Source: Bradyrhizobium yuanmingense (GTDB lineage: Bacteria; Pseudomonadota; Alphaproteobacteria; Rhizobiales; Xanthobacteraceae). Taken from it: DNA of 64,000 bases. Under the pieces are notes generated by a model, which did not search any database, was not told where the DNA came from, and worked only from the letters and a program-made list of their open reading frames with translations. Below are positions 38,506 to 46,414 of the stretch, in pieces. The translations under genes were made by a program, and so were the position numbers. The first letter of the stretch is position 1. The number at the start of each line of letters is the position of its first letter. The stretch is from NCBI RefSeq assembly GCF_029167105.1, contig NZ_JARFML010000003.1, positions 248,001 to 312,000 on the forward strand, in the 5' to 3' direction.

Positions 38506-40238
38506 TGGCAATGTCGCTCATTCCGGCCAATACGCTCACCGAGGCGATCGCAGGGATCGAGGACGTCTCCTCGCGCATCGAGGACGTGTTCGCGCGCGTC
38601 GGCCACGAGCTCGGATGCGGCCATCTCATCTTCAAGGAGCTGAACCAGGGTCTCGCGGTGCTTTCCGCCGAGCTCTCCGGCGCAGAGATCGAGGGCGCTG
38701 CGACGGCACTGCAGGAGATCGCCGCGCGGCTCAGCGAGCTGGCGCAGGCGCTGCCGGCCGAGACCGCGCTGCTCGAGACGATCGGCAGGAGCACGGCGGA
38801 GGCGTCCACTCTGCTCAAGCCGCTATTCAAGCACATCCAGATGATCACCATCATCGCCCGCAGTGCGCGGATCGAGGCGGCCTCGCTCGATGGAGATCGC
38901 GAGGGCTTCCTCGCCTTCACGCAGGAGGCCTACGATCTCGGCAAGGCGGTGCAGGGTGCGATCGCGGGCTGCGCGCGCGATCAGCAGCACCTGTCGGAGG
39001 CGGTCGCCACCGCATTCGGCCGGCAGAAGGAGTTCGAGGGCCGTTACCGCAATCAACTGGCCGCGGAGAGCGCCGAGCTCGGCTCCGCCCATTCCGGCCT
39101 GCGCGACCAGCGCGGCAACAGCAGGCACCTCGCCGATCTCGCGAGCGCCAGCACCAGGAAGATCGCCGAGGCCGTCGGCAGCGCGATCATCTCCCTGCAG
39201 GCCGGTGACAGCACGCGCCAGCGCCTCGAGCACGTCTCTTTCGGCCTCCGCCTCGCTTCGGGATCCGCCCCGAGCCTCGTTCCGGAACCTGTCGCCAGCG
39301 GGGACGGCGCGCGCGCGATTTGCCAATTGCAGGCGGCCCAGCTCAGGGATGCCCAGCGCGAGTTCGGCGGCGACATCGGCCAGATCGTTCGCGCGCTGAC
39401 CGCCATCCTGCATGACGCGGGCAGTGTCGTCGGCCACGGCCGCACGCTGTTCGGCGGCGAGGACGGCGGCTCGTCCTCGTTCCTGGCGCGCATCAAGCAG
39501 ACGCTGGCGCACGCCTCGGCCCTCATTACGACCTGCGAAGGCGCCGGCCGCTCCGTGGACGAGGCGCTCGCGATCGTCGAGGATACGCTGACGAAGTTCC
39601 GCCAGGCGATCGCCGGCCTCGCCGAGGCGACGGTCGACATCACGCTGATCGGCATGAATGCGGGCCTCAAGGCGAGCCATCTCGGCAGCCGCGGCAGCGC
39701 CTTCGTCGTCATCGCCAACGAGCTCAAGGCCACCGCCGACCAGGTCTCGCTGGGAGCGGGACGCTTGAGGCCCGTGCTCGACGGCATCGAGCGCTCGGCG
39801 ACGGAACTGAAGCAGCTCCGCGTGCAGGGTGATCCCACCCAGCTCGCCAAGCTCGAGCCGCAGATTCTCCAGGCGCTGCGCGAGGTCGAGGCCGGCAATG
39901 AACGGCTCGGCAAGCTGATGAGCCGGCTCGTCGATGAAGGCGCGGAGTTCGAGCGGCTGATGAACTCGGCGCAAGGCCTGATGAGCACGCTAGGCGAAGA
40001 TTCCGCGGCGTTGCCCGCGGTCGCCGCGCGGCTCGAGACCGCGAGCGCGGGCGCCCAGAGGCCGCGGCCGCAGGCGCAGGACGAGGCGATGCTCGACGAG
40101 CTGTTTGCGCGCTACACGATGGAACGCGAGCGGGACGTCCACCGCCAGTTCCTGCAGACGCTCGGGCTGAGCTCGCTCGCCACCACGCGCCGCGTCGAAG
40201 TCGTGGAAACGGCTGACGACGGCATCGAATTGTTTTGA
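38505..40238 (+). CDS. Soluble protein with two degenerate MCP signalling-tip motifs, coupled to cheB
   Basis: 577 aa, almost entirely helical, with no membrane helix or signal peptide. Two segments align with the MCP tip consensus LLALNAAIEAARAGE-GFAVVA-E. Residues about 113-150 read ITIIARSARIEAASLDGD, then REGFLAFTQEAYDLG. Residues about 379-413 read ITLIGMNAGLKASHLGSR, then GSAFVVIANELKATADQ. Each keeps the IEA/LKA and GF/AF-type positions but alters several tip residues. The two halves therefore look like an internal duplication or a fused pair of receptor-like hairpins without sensors. The first start, ATG at 38505, shares a base with the cheB stop. It is not a standard che gene. Possible roles are a cytosolic scaffold or decoy for CheA/CheW, or a partner of CheB/CheR; these are inference. 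Confidence 0.75.
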   Translation: MAMSLIPANTLTEAIAGIEDVSSRIEDVFARVGHELGCGHLIFKELNQGLAVLSAELSGAEIEGAATALQEIAARLSELAQALPAETALLETIGRSTAEASTLLKPLFKHIQMITIIARSARIEAASLDGDREGFLAFTQEAYDLGKAVQGAIAGCARDQQHLSEAVATAFGRQKEFEGRYRNQLAAESAELGSAHSGLRDQRGNSRHLADLASASTRKIAEAVGSAIISLQAGDSTRQRLEHVSFGLRLASGSAPSLVPEPVASGDGARAICQLQAAQLRDAQREFGGDIGQIVRALTAILHDAGSVVGHGRTLFGGEDGGSSSFLARIKQTLAHASALITTCEGAGRSVDEALAIVEDTLTKFRQAIAGLAEATVDITLIGMNAGLKASHLGSRGSAFVVIANELKATADQVSLGAGRLRPVLDGIERSATELKQLRVQGDPTQLAKLEPQILQALREVEAGNERLGKLMSRLVDEGAEFERLMNSAQGLMSTLGEDSAALPAVAARLETASAGAQRPRPQAQDEAMLDELFARYTMERERDVHRQFLQTLGLSSLATTRRVEVVETADDGIELF

Positions 40239-40387
40239 CGTCGCTGCGTGCCGCCGGGTGCGGCCGCAGAAATTTAACGGATTGATTTTGCAGGGCGTTA
40301 ACCGTGGCGGAATGCTCGCCGTGTCTGTCATTGTCGCGCCTCAAGCTTCGTTGCAAATACGCGTGGAAATTACGGGTGGATGTTTCC

Positions 40388-40831
40388 ATGCTGAAAGAGG
40401 GCAAATACGCGGCGTGGTTCAGAACCGCGCACGCGCAAGGCACCGGGATCGTGCATCTGGCCCAGGGACGGATCTCGGGCAGTGACAGCTTCTTCAACTA
40501 TGGCGGCTCCTATCAGTTCGACAACGACCGGCATTTCACGGCCGTCCTGACCACGCGGCGACATGCCGACGGGCCGCCGACCGTGTTCGGGCTCGACGAG
40601 GTCGAGGTCGAGCTCTCCGGCGTTTATAGCGGGGCGATGGCGACCTGTTCGGGAACGGCCCGCCAAGCGCCCGACGTGAGATTCGAAGCGACGCTGATCT
40701 ACAGCCAGGAAGAGGCGCCGGCTCCCGACCCCCGGGGCGCGGTCGTGAAGCTCAAGGCCGACAAGCTGCCCAAGAGGCTCGACAGCCGTTCACGGCCGCG
40801 GCATCCGTTCACGACGGGCGCGCCCAAGTGA
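40388..40831 (+). CDS. GrlR-like small protein
   Basis: 147 aa from the ATG at 40388. The sequence (LKEGKYAAWFRT, GTGIVHLAQGRISGSDS, YGGSYQFDNDRHFTAVLTTRRH, GLDEVEVELSG) has the repeated beta-strand pattern I recognise from GrlR-type proteins, named after a negative regulator of type III secretion but widespread in rhizobia without that system. The C-terminal 35 residues are basic and probably disordered. It stands alone, 150 bases after the che operon. Its role here is unknown. Confidence 0.65.
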   Translation: MLKEGKYAAWFRTAHAQGTGIVHLAQGRISGSDSFFNYGGSYQFDNDRHFTAVLTTRRHADGPPTVFGLDEVEVELSGVYSGAMATCSGTARQAPDVRFEATLIYSQEEAPAPDPRGAVVKLKADKLPKRLDSRSRPRHPFTTGAPK

Positions 40832-40990
40832 CCGTGGATCGGCAACAAGCTGCGGCGGTTCACCCGGGCTCGCGTCTGCGCGGCGCTTAGCATTGCGTTG
40901 ACGTTGTTGGCTCGAATTCGCGCTGCAGCAACTCCGCATTCAGAAGCGAGAGCTATCTAGTCTGCGATAGATCAAGCGTGGTGGAAGAAC

Positions 40991-41275
40991 ATGCCTCAAA
41001 TCTGGATGACATATGACGAACTCGGCGCGCTTTGCGGCTGCGATGCAACGGAAGCCCGGGACCGCGCCATCCATCTGTCGCTCGATCGTCGCAGGAGTCG
41101 CGACGGTGCAACGCGCGTCAAGCTCGATCTGGCGCTGACGGCCAAGTTCTTCGCATCCGTCCGCGAGGCGGATTTCGATCTCGACTGCGCCATCGAAGCG
41201 CTGCACGACACCCACCGGAAGATGGCCGAGCTCCTGGTTCCCTCCGAGCGTCACACGGGGCGCGGGGCGGCTTGA
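40991..41275 (+). CDS. Small conserved-type protein with a helix-turn-helix-like start
   Basis: 94 aa. The N-terminal half (WMTYDELGALCGCDATEARDR, then AIHLSLDRRRSRDGATRVKL) resembles a single helix-turn-helix in which the basic RRRSRDG forms the wing. The second half is acidic and helical. I know similar short proteins from other rhizobia but no function for them. The ATG at 40991 follows GGTGGAAGAAC, an acceptable ribosome site. Third-position GC supports coding. Confidence 0.6.
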   Translation: MPQIWMTYDELGALCGCDATEARDRAIHLSLDRRRSRDGATRVKLDLALTAKFFASVREADFDLDCAIEALHDTHRKMAELLVPSERHTGRGAA

Positions 41276-41410
41276 GCGGCGCGTGATGCGCTTGCGAAGG
41301 CCAATTCCTGCGAGCGTTGTCCCGAATCAGCATAAGCTCTGCGGTGGAATGTCCGGCAGTCCTCGGTGTTTTTCATCGCCGGAACCAACGAAATCCGCAG
41401 GAGGAAGTGC

Positions 41411-41857
41411 ATGAGCAAAGCCGTGTGTCGACGGTCCGTGGCACTGTTGGGGGCATTGGCGCTGGTCGGAGGCGTCAGCGCGACGAGCGGAACGGCAGGT
41501 GCGGAGGTCGTGAAGCTGCGAGCGGAGCTCAAGGGAAGCAATGAAGTGCCGCCGAACAGCTCGACCGGGTCGGGCAAGGCGGAGGCGAGCTACGACACCG
41601 AAACGAAGGTCCTGACCTACCTCGTCACCTTCACCGGGCTGACGGGACCGGCGATAGGAGCGCATTTTCACGGCCCCGGCGAGGCCGGGAAGAATGCCGG
41701 CATCGCCCTGCCGTTCAAGACGGCGCAAAGCCCGATCGAAGGCAGTGCCACCCTCACCGAGGCGCAGGCGGCTGATCTGTTGGGCGGAAAATGGTACGCG
41801 AACATTCACACGGCCGCCAACCCAGGCGGTGAGTTGCGCGGCCAGATGATGAAGTAA
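41411..41857 (+). CDS. Secreted CHRD-domain protein
   Basis: 148 aa from the ATG at 41411, with an excellent AGGAGG ribosome site ten bases upstream. A signal peptide of about 30 residues (ALLGALALVGGVSATSGTAGA) precedes one CHRD domain: LRAELKGSNEVPPNSSTGSG, TYLVTFTGLTGPAIGAHFHG and the C-terminal YANIHTAANPGGELRGQ. CHRD domains occur in many exported bacterial proteins, often with unknown function. It appears to be monocistronic and is convergent with the VanZ-like gene. Confidence 0.88.
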   Translation: MSKAVCRRSVALLGALALVGGVSATSGTAGAEVVKLRAELKGSNEVPPNSSTGSGKAEASYDTETKVLTYLVTFTGLTGPAIGAHFHGPGEAGKNAGIALPFKTAQSPIEGSATLTEAQAADLLGGKWYANIHTAANPGGELRGQMMK

Positions 41858-41900
41858 GGACCGGGTCGCCCGCTCATTCCGCCGAGGCAAGCTCGCCGTT

Positions 41901-42266
41901 TCAGGCAGGTGGTCTGGGCAGGAACGCCAGGATCATCTGGGCGAGCATGACGCCCACCGTGCCCCCTGCCGCCTTCTGCAGCACGTCGAGAAAGCCCGGA
42001 TCGCGGTCGGGTATGAACGCTTGCATCAGCTCCAGCCCCATGGCGACCGCGATAACGAGCGCGCAAGCGAGGCTGAACCGTCCCGGCAGCAGGAACGACA
42101 GCAGGAAGCCGAGCAGGCCATAGGCGCTGAAGCGCTCGATCACGACGACCCAATAGGCCTCGTGGTGACCCATGAGTGCAGGCCGGCCCGACAGCTTCGC
42201 CAGCGTGGCGTAGACGATCAGCGCCAGACAGATGCTCGCGGCTGCTATGAGGTGGCTCCTGCTCAT
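41901..42266 (-). CDS. VanZ-like membrane protein
   Basis: 121 aa from the ATG at 42266. Four helices with the VanZ-like pattern: an N-terminal helix (IAAASICLALIVYATLAKL), RFSAYGLLGFLLSFLLPG, a helix ending in the conserved acidic segment GLELMQAFIPDRDPGFLD, and a last helix (GGTVGVMLAQMILAFL). Distant relatives affect teicoplanin resistance, but short alphaproteobacterial members have no known role. It has no obvious operon partner. Confidence 0.8.
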   Translation of the reverse strand: MSRSHLIAAASICLALIVYATLAKLSGRPALMGHHEAYWVVVIERFSAYGLLGFLLSFLLPGRFSLACALVIAVAMGLELMQAFIPDRDPGFLDVLQKAAGGTVGVMLAQMILAFLPRPPA

Positions 42267-42379
42267 GGTGCCAACATACAAGCTTGCTCGCCGCTCCGGT
42301 TCGAAAGCCGAAAACATCGTTAGAAAGTATCGTTAAAGCCTCTGCGGCGTGGAAGTTTATCGCATTTGAGAGTTTTTCG

Positions 42380-42523
42380 CTGCGGCCATCCTTCGAGACG
42401 CCCGCTTTAGGCGGGCTCCTCGGGATGAGGGCGGAGTGCGCGGCAGCAGTTTCAACGGGCACTGACGCTGATTAGCCTCATCCTGAGGAGGCGCGTCAGC
42501 GCCGTCTCGAAGGACGAGGCGTG
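42380..42523. repeat. Dispersed palindromic repeat, family C, copy 1
   Basis: 144 bp bounded by ATCCTTCGAGACG on the left and CGTCTCGAAGGA on the right in inverted orientation, with inner inverted segments around GCTCCTCGGGATGAGG and CCTCATCCTGAGGAGGCGC. A second copy, alike over its full length, is at 46849-46995. It has no coding capacity. It accounts for most of the 318-base gap between the VanZ-like and EAL genes. Confidence 0.85.
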
Positions 42524-42584
42524 CGCGCAGGCCGCCGCCACAAGTCATATGCGATAGCCCCTGTGCGGCGATGGGGCCGGCCAG

Positions 42585-44177
42585 TCAGGCCACCAAAGCC
42601 GTCGTACCGGATGTCGCCGTGCCCGGCTGCGCAATCCGACGCGACTCGATGAGCTCATTGAATTTGGCGGCCGGCAGGGGCGGCGCAACCAGATAGCCTT
42701 GGCCTTCCTCGACGCCGGCGGCGAGCAATGCGCGGAGCTGCTCCTCGGTCTCGATGCCTTCGGCGACCACGCTCATATTGAGGTCATTGGCGAGCGCCAC
42801 CAGCATCTCCACGATCGTGGTCGTCGATGCGTCCGCCGTGATCGTATCCACGAAGAACTTGTCGATCTTGATCGTATCGGCGCCGAGGCCCTTCAGCCGC
42901 GACAGTCCGCTATGGCCGACGCCGACATCGTCGATGGCGACGCGGAAGCCGCGGTCCCGCAGCTCGGCGACGACCGAAGCGGCGCGCGCGAGATCATCCA
43001 ATTCATCGCGCTCGGTGATCTCGACCACGATCTGGCGCGCGGAGACGCGCGCCGTCAGAACCGTGCGCCGCAGTGTTTCGATGAAGCCGGCACTCAGGAG
43101 GTGCTTGGGGACGACGTTCAGCGACAGCTTGAAATTCTTGTCCGCCCTGAGCAAGGGCCTGAGCTCGGTGAGCGCCGATCCCAGGATCTGCCAAGTCATC
43201 GCCTGGATGCGTCCGCTGGATTCGGCGAGCGGAATGAAGTTCATCGGCGGGACCACCGAGCCGTCGCGGCGCAGCCAGCGAACCAGAATCTCGCAGCCAT
43301 TGATCCGGCCTGTCCGGAGATCGAAGATCGGTTGGTAATATGGCTTGAATTCGCCGGCCGTCAGCGCCCGGTCGAGATCGGCGACAGGCCCCTCCATGCG
43401 GCGGTTGCGTGCCAGCAGGACGCCGAAGATCGCGCCAAGTCCGAGCGCCACTGCGAGCGTCGGCCAATAGGCCTCGTTGTTCCAGCTCGACAGCACCGCG
43501 TGCTCGACATGGATCCTGGCATGAAGCGGGAGTCGAGCGGATGCTCGCTCGAAGCCGATCGGCGCCGGCAGAGACTTGCCGGCCTCGGTCTGGAATTCGC
43601 CGAGCTTCTCGCCATTGCTCAAGGCGAGGATCACCTGGCTGTGCGCGCGCAGCTCGGCCGGCATGATGTCGAACAGGCTGGCATTGACGCCGACAATGGC
43701 GACCAGGGCGGAGTTGCCATTGACGTCCCTGAGCACGCCCAGGGCGTCGCCGCCGAACTGCTCGACGCGGAACAGGGAAAGCGTCTTGTCGCGCGAAGGC
43801 AGCATGTCGCGGCGATCCACCCATCCCTTGTCGAATTCGAGCGTCTCGGAATAGGCCGAGCAGATCACCGAGCCGTCCGGCTTGACCAGGCGGACGTCCT
43901 TGATCGTCGAGCGCTGGTAGACGTGCAGGCGGATGGCTTGCAGCGCCGCTGGCTCGCAGTTGGCGAAATTGCGCCGCGCGAGCTCGTCCAGGCTGCCCGC
44001 AGCGAAATCGACCGCAAGCTCCGATCGGCGCAGAACCACCTCGGTGAGCTCATTGAGCTGATGCGCCTGGTGCTGGCGAATGACGGCGCCAGCGGCGAAA
44101 TGGCCCGCCAAGGCGAATGCCATTGTGCTCGCAAGCACGAGCGCCGCAAACGGAAGGCTTGGTCGCAGCAATCTCAT
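42585..44177 (-). CDS. CSS-motif EAL-domain c-di-GMP phosphodiesterase
   Basis: 530 aa. An N-terminal helix (about 8-30) and a second helix (about 235-255) bracket a periplasmic CSS-type domain with cysteines in ANCEPAAL and VICSAYSE, which in PdeC-like enzymes form a redox-sensitive disulfide. The EAL domain follows. The signature reads CEILVRW rather than EAL, but the catalytic Glu is kept, and the other metal and substrate residues are present: LNVVPKH, VEITERDELDD, IDDVGVGHSG, IKIDKFFV and VAEGIETEEQL. An active cyclic di-GMP hydrolase is expected. It is monocistronic. Confidence 0.9.
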   Translation of the reverse strand: MRLLRPSLPFAALVLASTMAFALAGHFAAGAVIRQHQAHQLNELTEVVLRRSELAVDFAAGSLDELARRNFANCEPAALQAIRLHVYQRSTIKDVRLVKPDGSVICSAYSETLEFDKGWVDRRDMLPSRDKTLSLFRVEQFGGDALGVLRDVNGNSALVAIVGVNASLFDIMPAELRAHSQVILALSNGEKLGEFQTEAGKSLPAPIGFERASARLPLHARIHVEHAVLSSWNNEAYWPTLAVALGLGAIFGVLLARNRRMEGPVADLDRALTAGEFKPYYQPIFDLRTGRINGCEILVRWLRRDGSVVPPMNFIPLAESSGRIQAMTWQILGSALTELRPLLRADKNFKLSLNVVPKHLLSAGFIETLRRTVLTARVSARQIVVEITERDELDDLARAASVVAELRDRGFRVAIDDVGVGHSGLSRLKGLGADTIKIDKFFVDTITADASTTTIVEMLVALANDLNMSVVAEGIETEEQLRALLAAGVEEGQGYLVAPPLPAAKFNELIESRRIAQPGTATSGTTALVA

Positions 44178-44345
44178 CTGGCTCGGGCGAAAAAGGGCGG
44201 GGCGGAATTTTTGAGCAAGGCGTTGAGATTGATCCTAGCCAGCGGGGGCTAAGATAGGGTTTAACGTAAAGACCAGCCCGAAGGCCTGCCCCCGCCAATC
44301 GTCTGGCGGCTCAGGGCGAGAACCAAGCATGGAAAGTTGAGCAAT

Positions 44346-44573
44346 ATGATCAGGACGTTAAGTTTCGTCGTGGCGTTGACAATCGGGAGCTCTGTGGCCT
44401 CGGCGCAGGGGACCAAGGACCAGCCATCGGGAACGCAGCCCACGTCCGCGACGCGCAGCGGCACGGGCACGAATTCCGGATCTGACACGATGGGCGGAGC
44501 CTTCAAGGGAACGGGGACGCCGAGCTACGGAACCAGCCCCGGCATGGGGTCCCAGAAGAGGACGCATAATTAG
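44346..44573 (+). CDS. Small secreted protein, Gly/Thr/Ser-rich
   Basis: 75 aa from the ATG at 44346 (an in-frame TTG at 44337 is less likely). A signal peptide (MIRTLSFVVALTIGSSVASA) is followed by a short mature part beginning QGTKDQPSGTQPTS and rich in Gly, Thr and Ser with no cysteine. The residues around the cleavage site, ASAQGTKDQ, are identical in the protein at 48831-49076, so they belong to one family of small exported proteins. It is probably disordered. Function unknown. Confidence 0.7.
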   Translation: MIRTLSFVVALTIGSSVASAQGTKDQPSGTQPTSATRSGTGTNSGSDTMGGAFKGTGTPSYGTSPGMGSQKRTHN

Positions 44574-44620
44574 GTTGGGGCGGCTGGGCGGGCCGGAGCA
44601 GGCAACCCGCTCGATCGACC

Positions 44621-44818
44621 TTACTGTCCGAGGCGATGGCGGACCGGAATGCCTCCCGGATAAGGGCGGCTGGCCCTGTCGATGCGGGGCGCCGCGCCAT
44701 CGCGGGTGGCCTGCAGCCGGAGCACCACGAAGGCGATGTTGAGCGCCAGCCAGACCAAGACTGCGGAAATGGCAAAGTGGAGCACTGCCAGACCTCGCTG
44801 TGAGAGCCGGACCAACAT
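44621..44818 (-). CDS. Hypothetical single-helix membrane protein
   Basis: 65 aa from the ATG at 44818. One strong membrane helix (LAVLHFAISAVLVWLALNIAFVV is its hydrophobic core, here given in two parts: LAVLHFAISAV and LVWLALNIAFVV) is followed by a basic tail with RASRPYPGG. The codon third positions favour G and C. It is downstream of and co-directional with the small HTH gene, 56 bases away. The frame is open further upstream, so an earlier start cannot be excluded. Not recognised. Confidence 0.5.
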   Translation of the reverse strand: MLVRLSQRGLAVLHFAISAVLVWLALNIAFVVLRLQATRDGAAPRIDRASRPYPGGIPVRHRLGQ

Positions 44819-44874
44819 CCCAAGGTTGATTTTGTTCCGGTTCGCTTCGGCGATGCTGTGCCGCGCTCGCGCAA

Positions 44875-45048
44875 TCAGCTTTTCTTGGCCGCCTTCGACT
44901 TCAGCGAAAGACCAAGCCGCAACGCCATGCGCCTGATCGCATCGGGCGAGCGCCCGAGAACTTTCGCTGCCTGCTCCAGCGAGGTTGAAGACTTGGCCAG
45001 CTCGATGAGCCGGCGATCTTCCTTGAACGACCAGGGCCTGCGCGCCAT
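44875..45048 (-). CDS. Small SANT/Myb-like DNA-binding protein
   Basis: 57 aa: MARRPWSFKEDRRLIELAKS, then SLEQAAKVLGRSPDAIRRMA, then a basic tail (KSKAAKKS). It is a tri-helical SANT/Myb-like or helix-turn-helix fold in which the tryptophan and the SPDAIRRMA recognition helix stand out. I know such short proteins as common in Bradyrhizobium. DNA binding is likely from the fold and basic tail; targets are unknown. Confidence 0.65.
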   Translation of the reverse strand: MARRPWSFKEDRRLIELAKSSTSLEQAAKVLGRSPDAIRRMALRLGLSLKSKAAKKS

Positions 45049-45614
45049 AACCGAAATGATCCTCTCGTCGACACAACGACAAAGCCGCCAAGCGGACCCA
45101 TGTTCGCTCGACGGCTTTGCTTGGGTGGGGCCGAGCTTGGGGGAGCCCGGTGCGAGATGGATAAACAATCGCCGAAAGTTCGCAACAAACAACGCGGGTT
45201 AAGCTAACCTCTCAACCTTACCGCGATGAAGTTGGTGCATGGCGCTCCGTAGAAGCACGGATGTTTCGTCAGAATTGTTGTCTGCGATGGCCGCCAGAAA
45301 CGTTCGAGAAACATATCGGCCTCTCGTGCAGATCGCGGCTGTGCCCGACGACAACGCATCCAGCTACTTCGTTCGAAGGCTGCTGCCGCCGTGAACACGG
45401 GTTAACATCGCCCGCTGGATATCGCCCTCGAACGATGAGAGATTTCGTCATCCTCTGGGGCTCGCGGTTCGTGCAACGACCAAACTTCAAGCACCGCGTT
45501 GCACAAACTTCATCTTCCTCTGACAAAACTTTCAGCGCCGATGATCTTGAAGTTCTCAGAACATCACGTTGAAATGTGCCGGGAGGAGCGTTCCGATCAT
45601 TGGGAACATTCCAA
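45049..45614. other. Mostly non-coding 566-base region
   Basis: Lower GC than the surroundings. It contains the upstream region of the small HTH gene, one low-confidence 51-codon frame at 45239-45394, and a 45-codon frame at 45435-45572 that I do not believe. No palindromic repeat of the three families found elsewhere in the window is present. Confidence 0.4.
45239..45394 (+). CDS. Possible 51-aa protein
   Basis: An ATG at 45239 opens a 51-codon frame (MALRRSTDVSSELLSAMAARN, shown to residue 21, ending FVRRLLPP). The composition is protein-like, with a mix of charged and hydrophobic residues. The next in-frame ATG at 45287 is a possible shorter start. There is no clear ribosome site. Third codon positions are only moderately GC-rich. 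Reported as a weak candidate. Confidence 0.2.
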   Translation: MALRRSTDVSSELLSAMAARNVRETYRPLVQIAAVPDDNASSYFVRRLLPP

Positions 45615-45776
45615 ATGCTTGCAATTCTGGTTTTGATTTCGATCTTTGCAGCTGGTTTTTGCTGCGGCTTTGGCGTACGGGCGTGGCGCTCGCGCAGGCG
45701 ATCGGCGCGATATCGTCTCTATGCGCCCTACACGCCGGCAGCGATGGGGGCCAAGCAGAGCGAGCACCCATCGTAG
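45615..45776 (+). CDS. Small single-helix membrane protein
   Basis: 53 aa: an N-terminal membrane helix (MLAILVLISIFAAGFCCGFG) followed by a very basic segment (RAWRSRRRSARYRLYAPYTP), so the C-terminus should be cytoplasmic. Proteins of this type (helix, then Arg-rich stretch, then YxPY-like residues) are frequent in Bradyrhizobium. There is only a weak ribosome site; an upstream in-frame ATG lies at 45576. Function unknown. Confidence 0.55.
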   Translation: MLAILVLISIFAAGFCCGFGVRAWRSRRRSARYRLYAPYTPAAMGAKQSEHPS

Positions 45777-45955
45777 TGGCACAGCCTGGCCGCGATGAGA
45801 GTGCACGCCGATCCTGCCGTGGGTCGGATAACCATGCGCAGTTAGGTTAACGCGCTGCGGCGCTTGAGAGCTTCGGAAAGGCAACCTAGAACGTAACAAT
45901 TCATGGCGAGAGTTTGGCCGCCTGTATTTTTCGCGGCTCGCATAGGTGGGCGTGA

Positions 45956-46087
45956 ATGGCGTATTTGATTGCGTTGCTGGGCGTGACTTGCGTCCTCATT
46001 TTGATCGCGTTTGTTCGTAGCTTTGAGCGGCGACTGAAGGATCGTTCGGGGCCTTGGATCATGAACGAGGGCTCTGCGAATGACTGA
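45956..46087 (+). CDS. 43-aa membrane protein overlapping the next gene
   Basis: ATG at 45956, stop at 46085-46087. The protein starts MAYLIALLGVTCVLILIAFV, one clear membrane helix, followed by a charged tail (RSFERRLKDRSGPW). Its last codons overlap the start of the following 100-aa gene by eight bases (ATGACTGA), a typical translational coupling. Good hydrophobic pattern and the overlap are the evidence; the sequence itself is not recognised. Confidence 0.55.
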   Translation: MAYLIALLGVTCVLILIAFVRSFERRLKDRSGPWIMNEGSAND

Positions 46088-46382
46088 TCAAATGACCGAT
46101 CAAAAGCACAACGCGCCGCGCAGGTATTTCGTCGACGCCCAGGGGCATCGCGTGCTGATTGGCCTGTCTCCGAAAGAGACGGCGGAGTTCGAAGCGCTGG
46201 ATCTCGAATCGAACGAGACAGGGCAATTCATATCCGAGGTCCGTGCGCGAAAAGGAGCCGCTGGCGACGGCGAGGTCCGCTGGCACGAGCTCTATTCCAA
46301 GCACGAGCGAGCTTGGCGGGCATGGATTGCACAAAGCCAGACCGGACGGGCGCCGGATTCAGGATTTGTTAACTACGTCTGA
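46080..46382 (+). CDS. Hypothetical 100-aa cytoplasmic protein
   Basis: MTDQMTDQKHNAPRRYFVDAQ opens a protein with no signal peptide. The section RYFVDAQGHRVLIGLSPKET suggests two beta strands followed by acidic helices, and the C-terminal part is Trp-rich (VRWHELYSKHERAWRAWI). The start overlaps the upstream 43-aa gene, and ATGs at 46080 and 46092 both fit. No family recognised. It may act with the membrane protein it is coupled to. Confidence 0.65.
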   Translation: MTDQMTDQKHNAPRRYFVDAQGHRVLIGLSPKETAEFEALDLESNETGQFISEVRARKGAAGDGEVRWHELYSKHERAWRAWIAQSQTGRAPDSGFVNYV

Positions 46383-46414
46383 CCGATGGTACCCGTCTGG
46401 ATCTCGTATGTGGG

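Noticed and set aside
45435..45572. A 45-codon plus-strand frame
   Set aside because: No ribosome site and no protein-like feature beyond being open.
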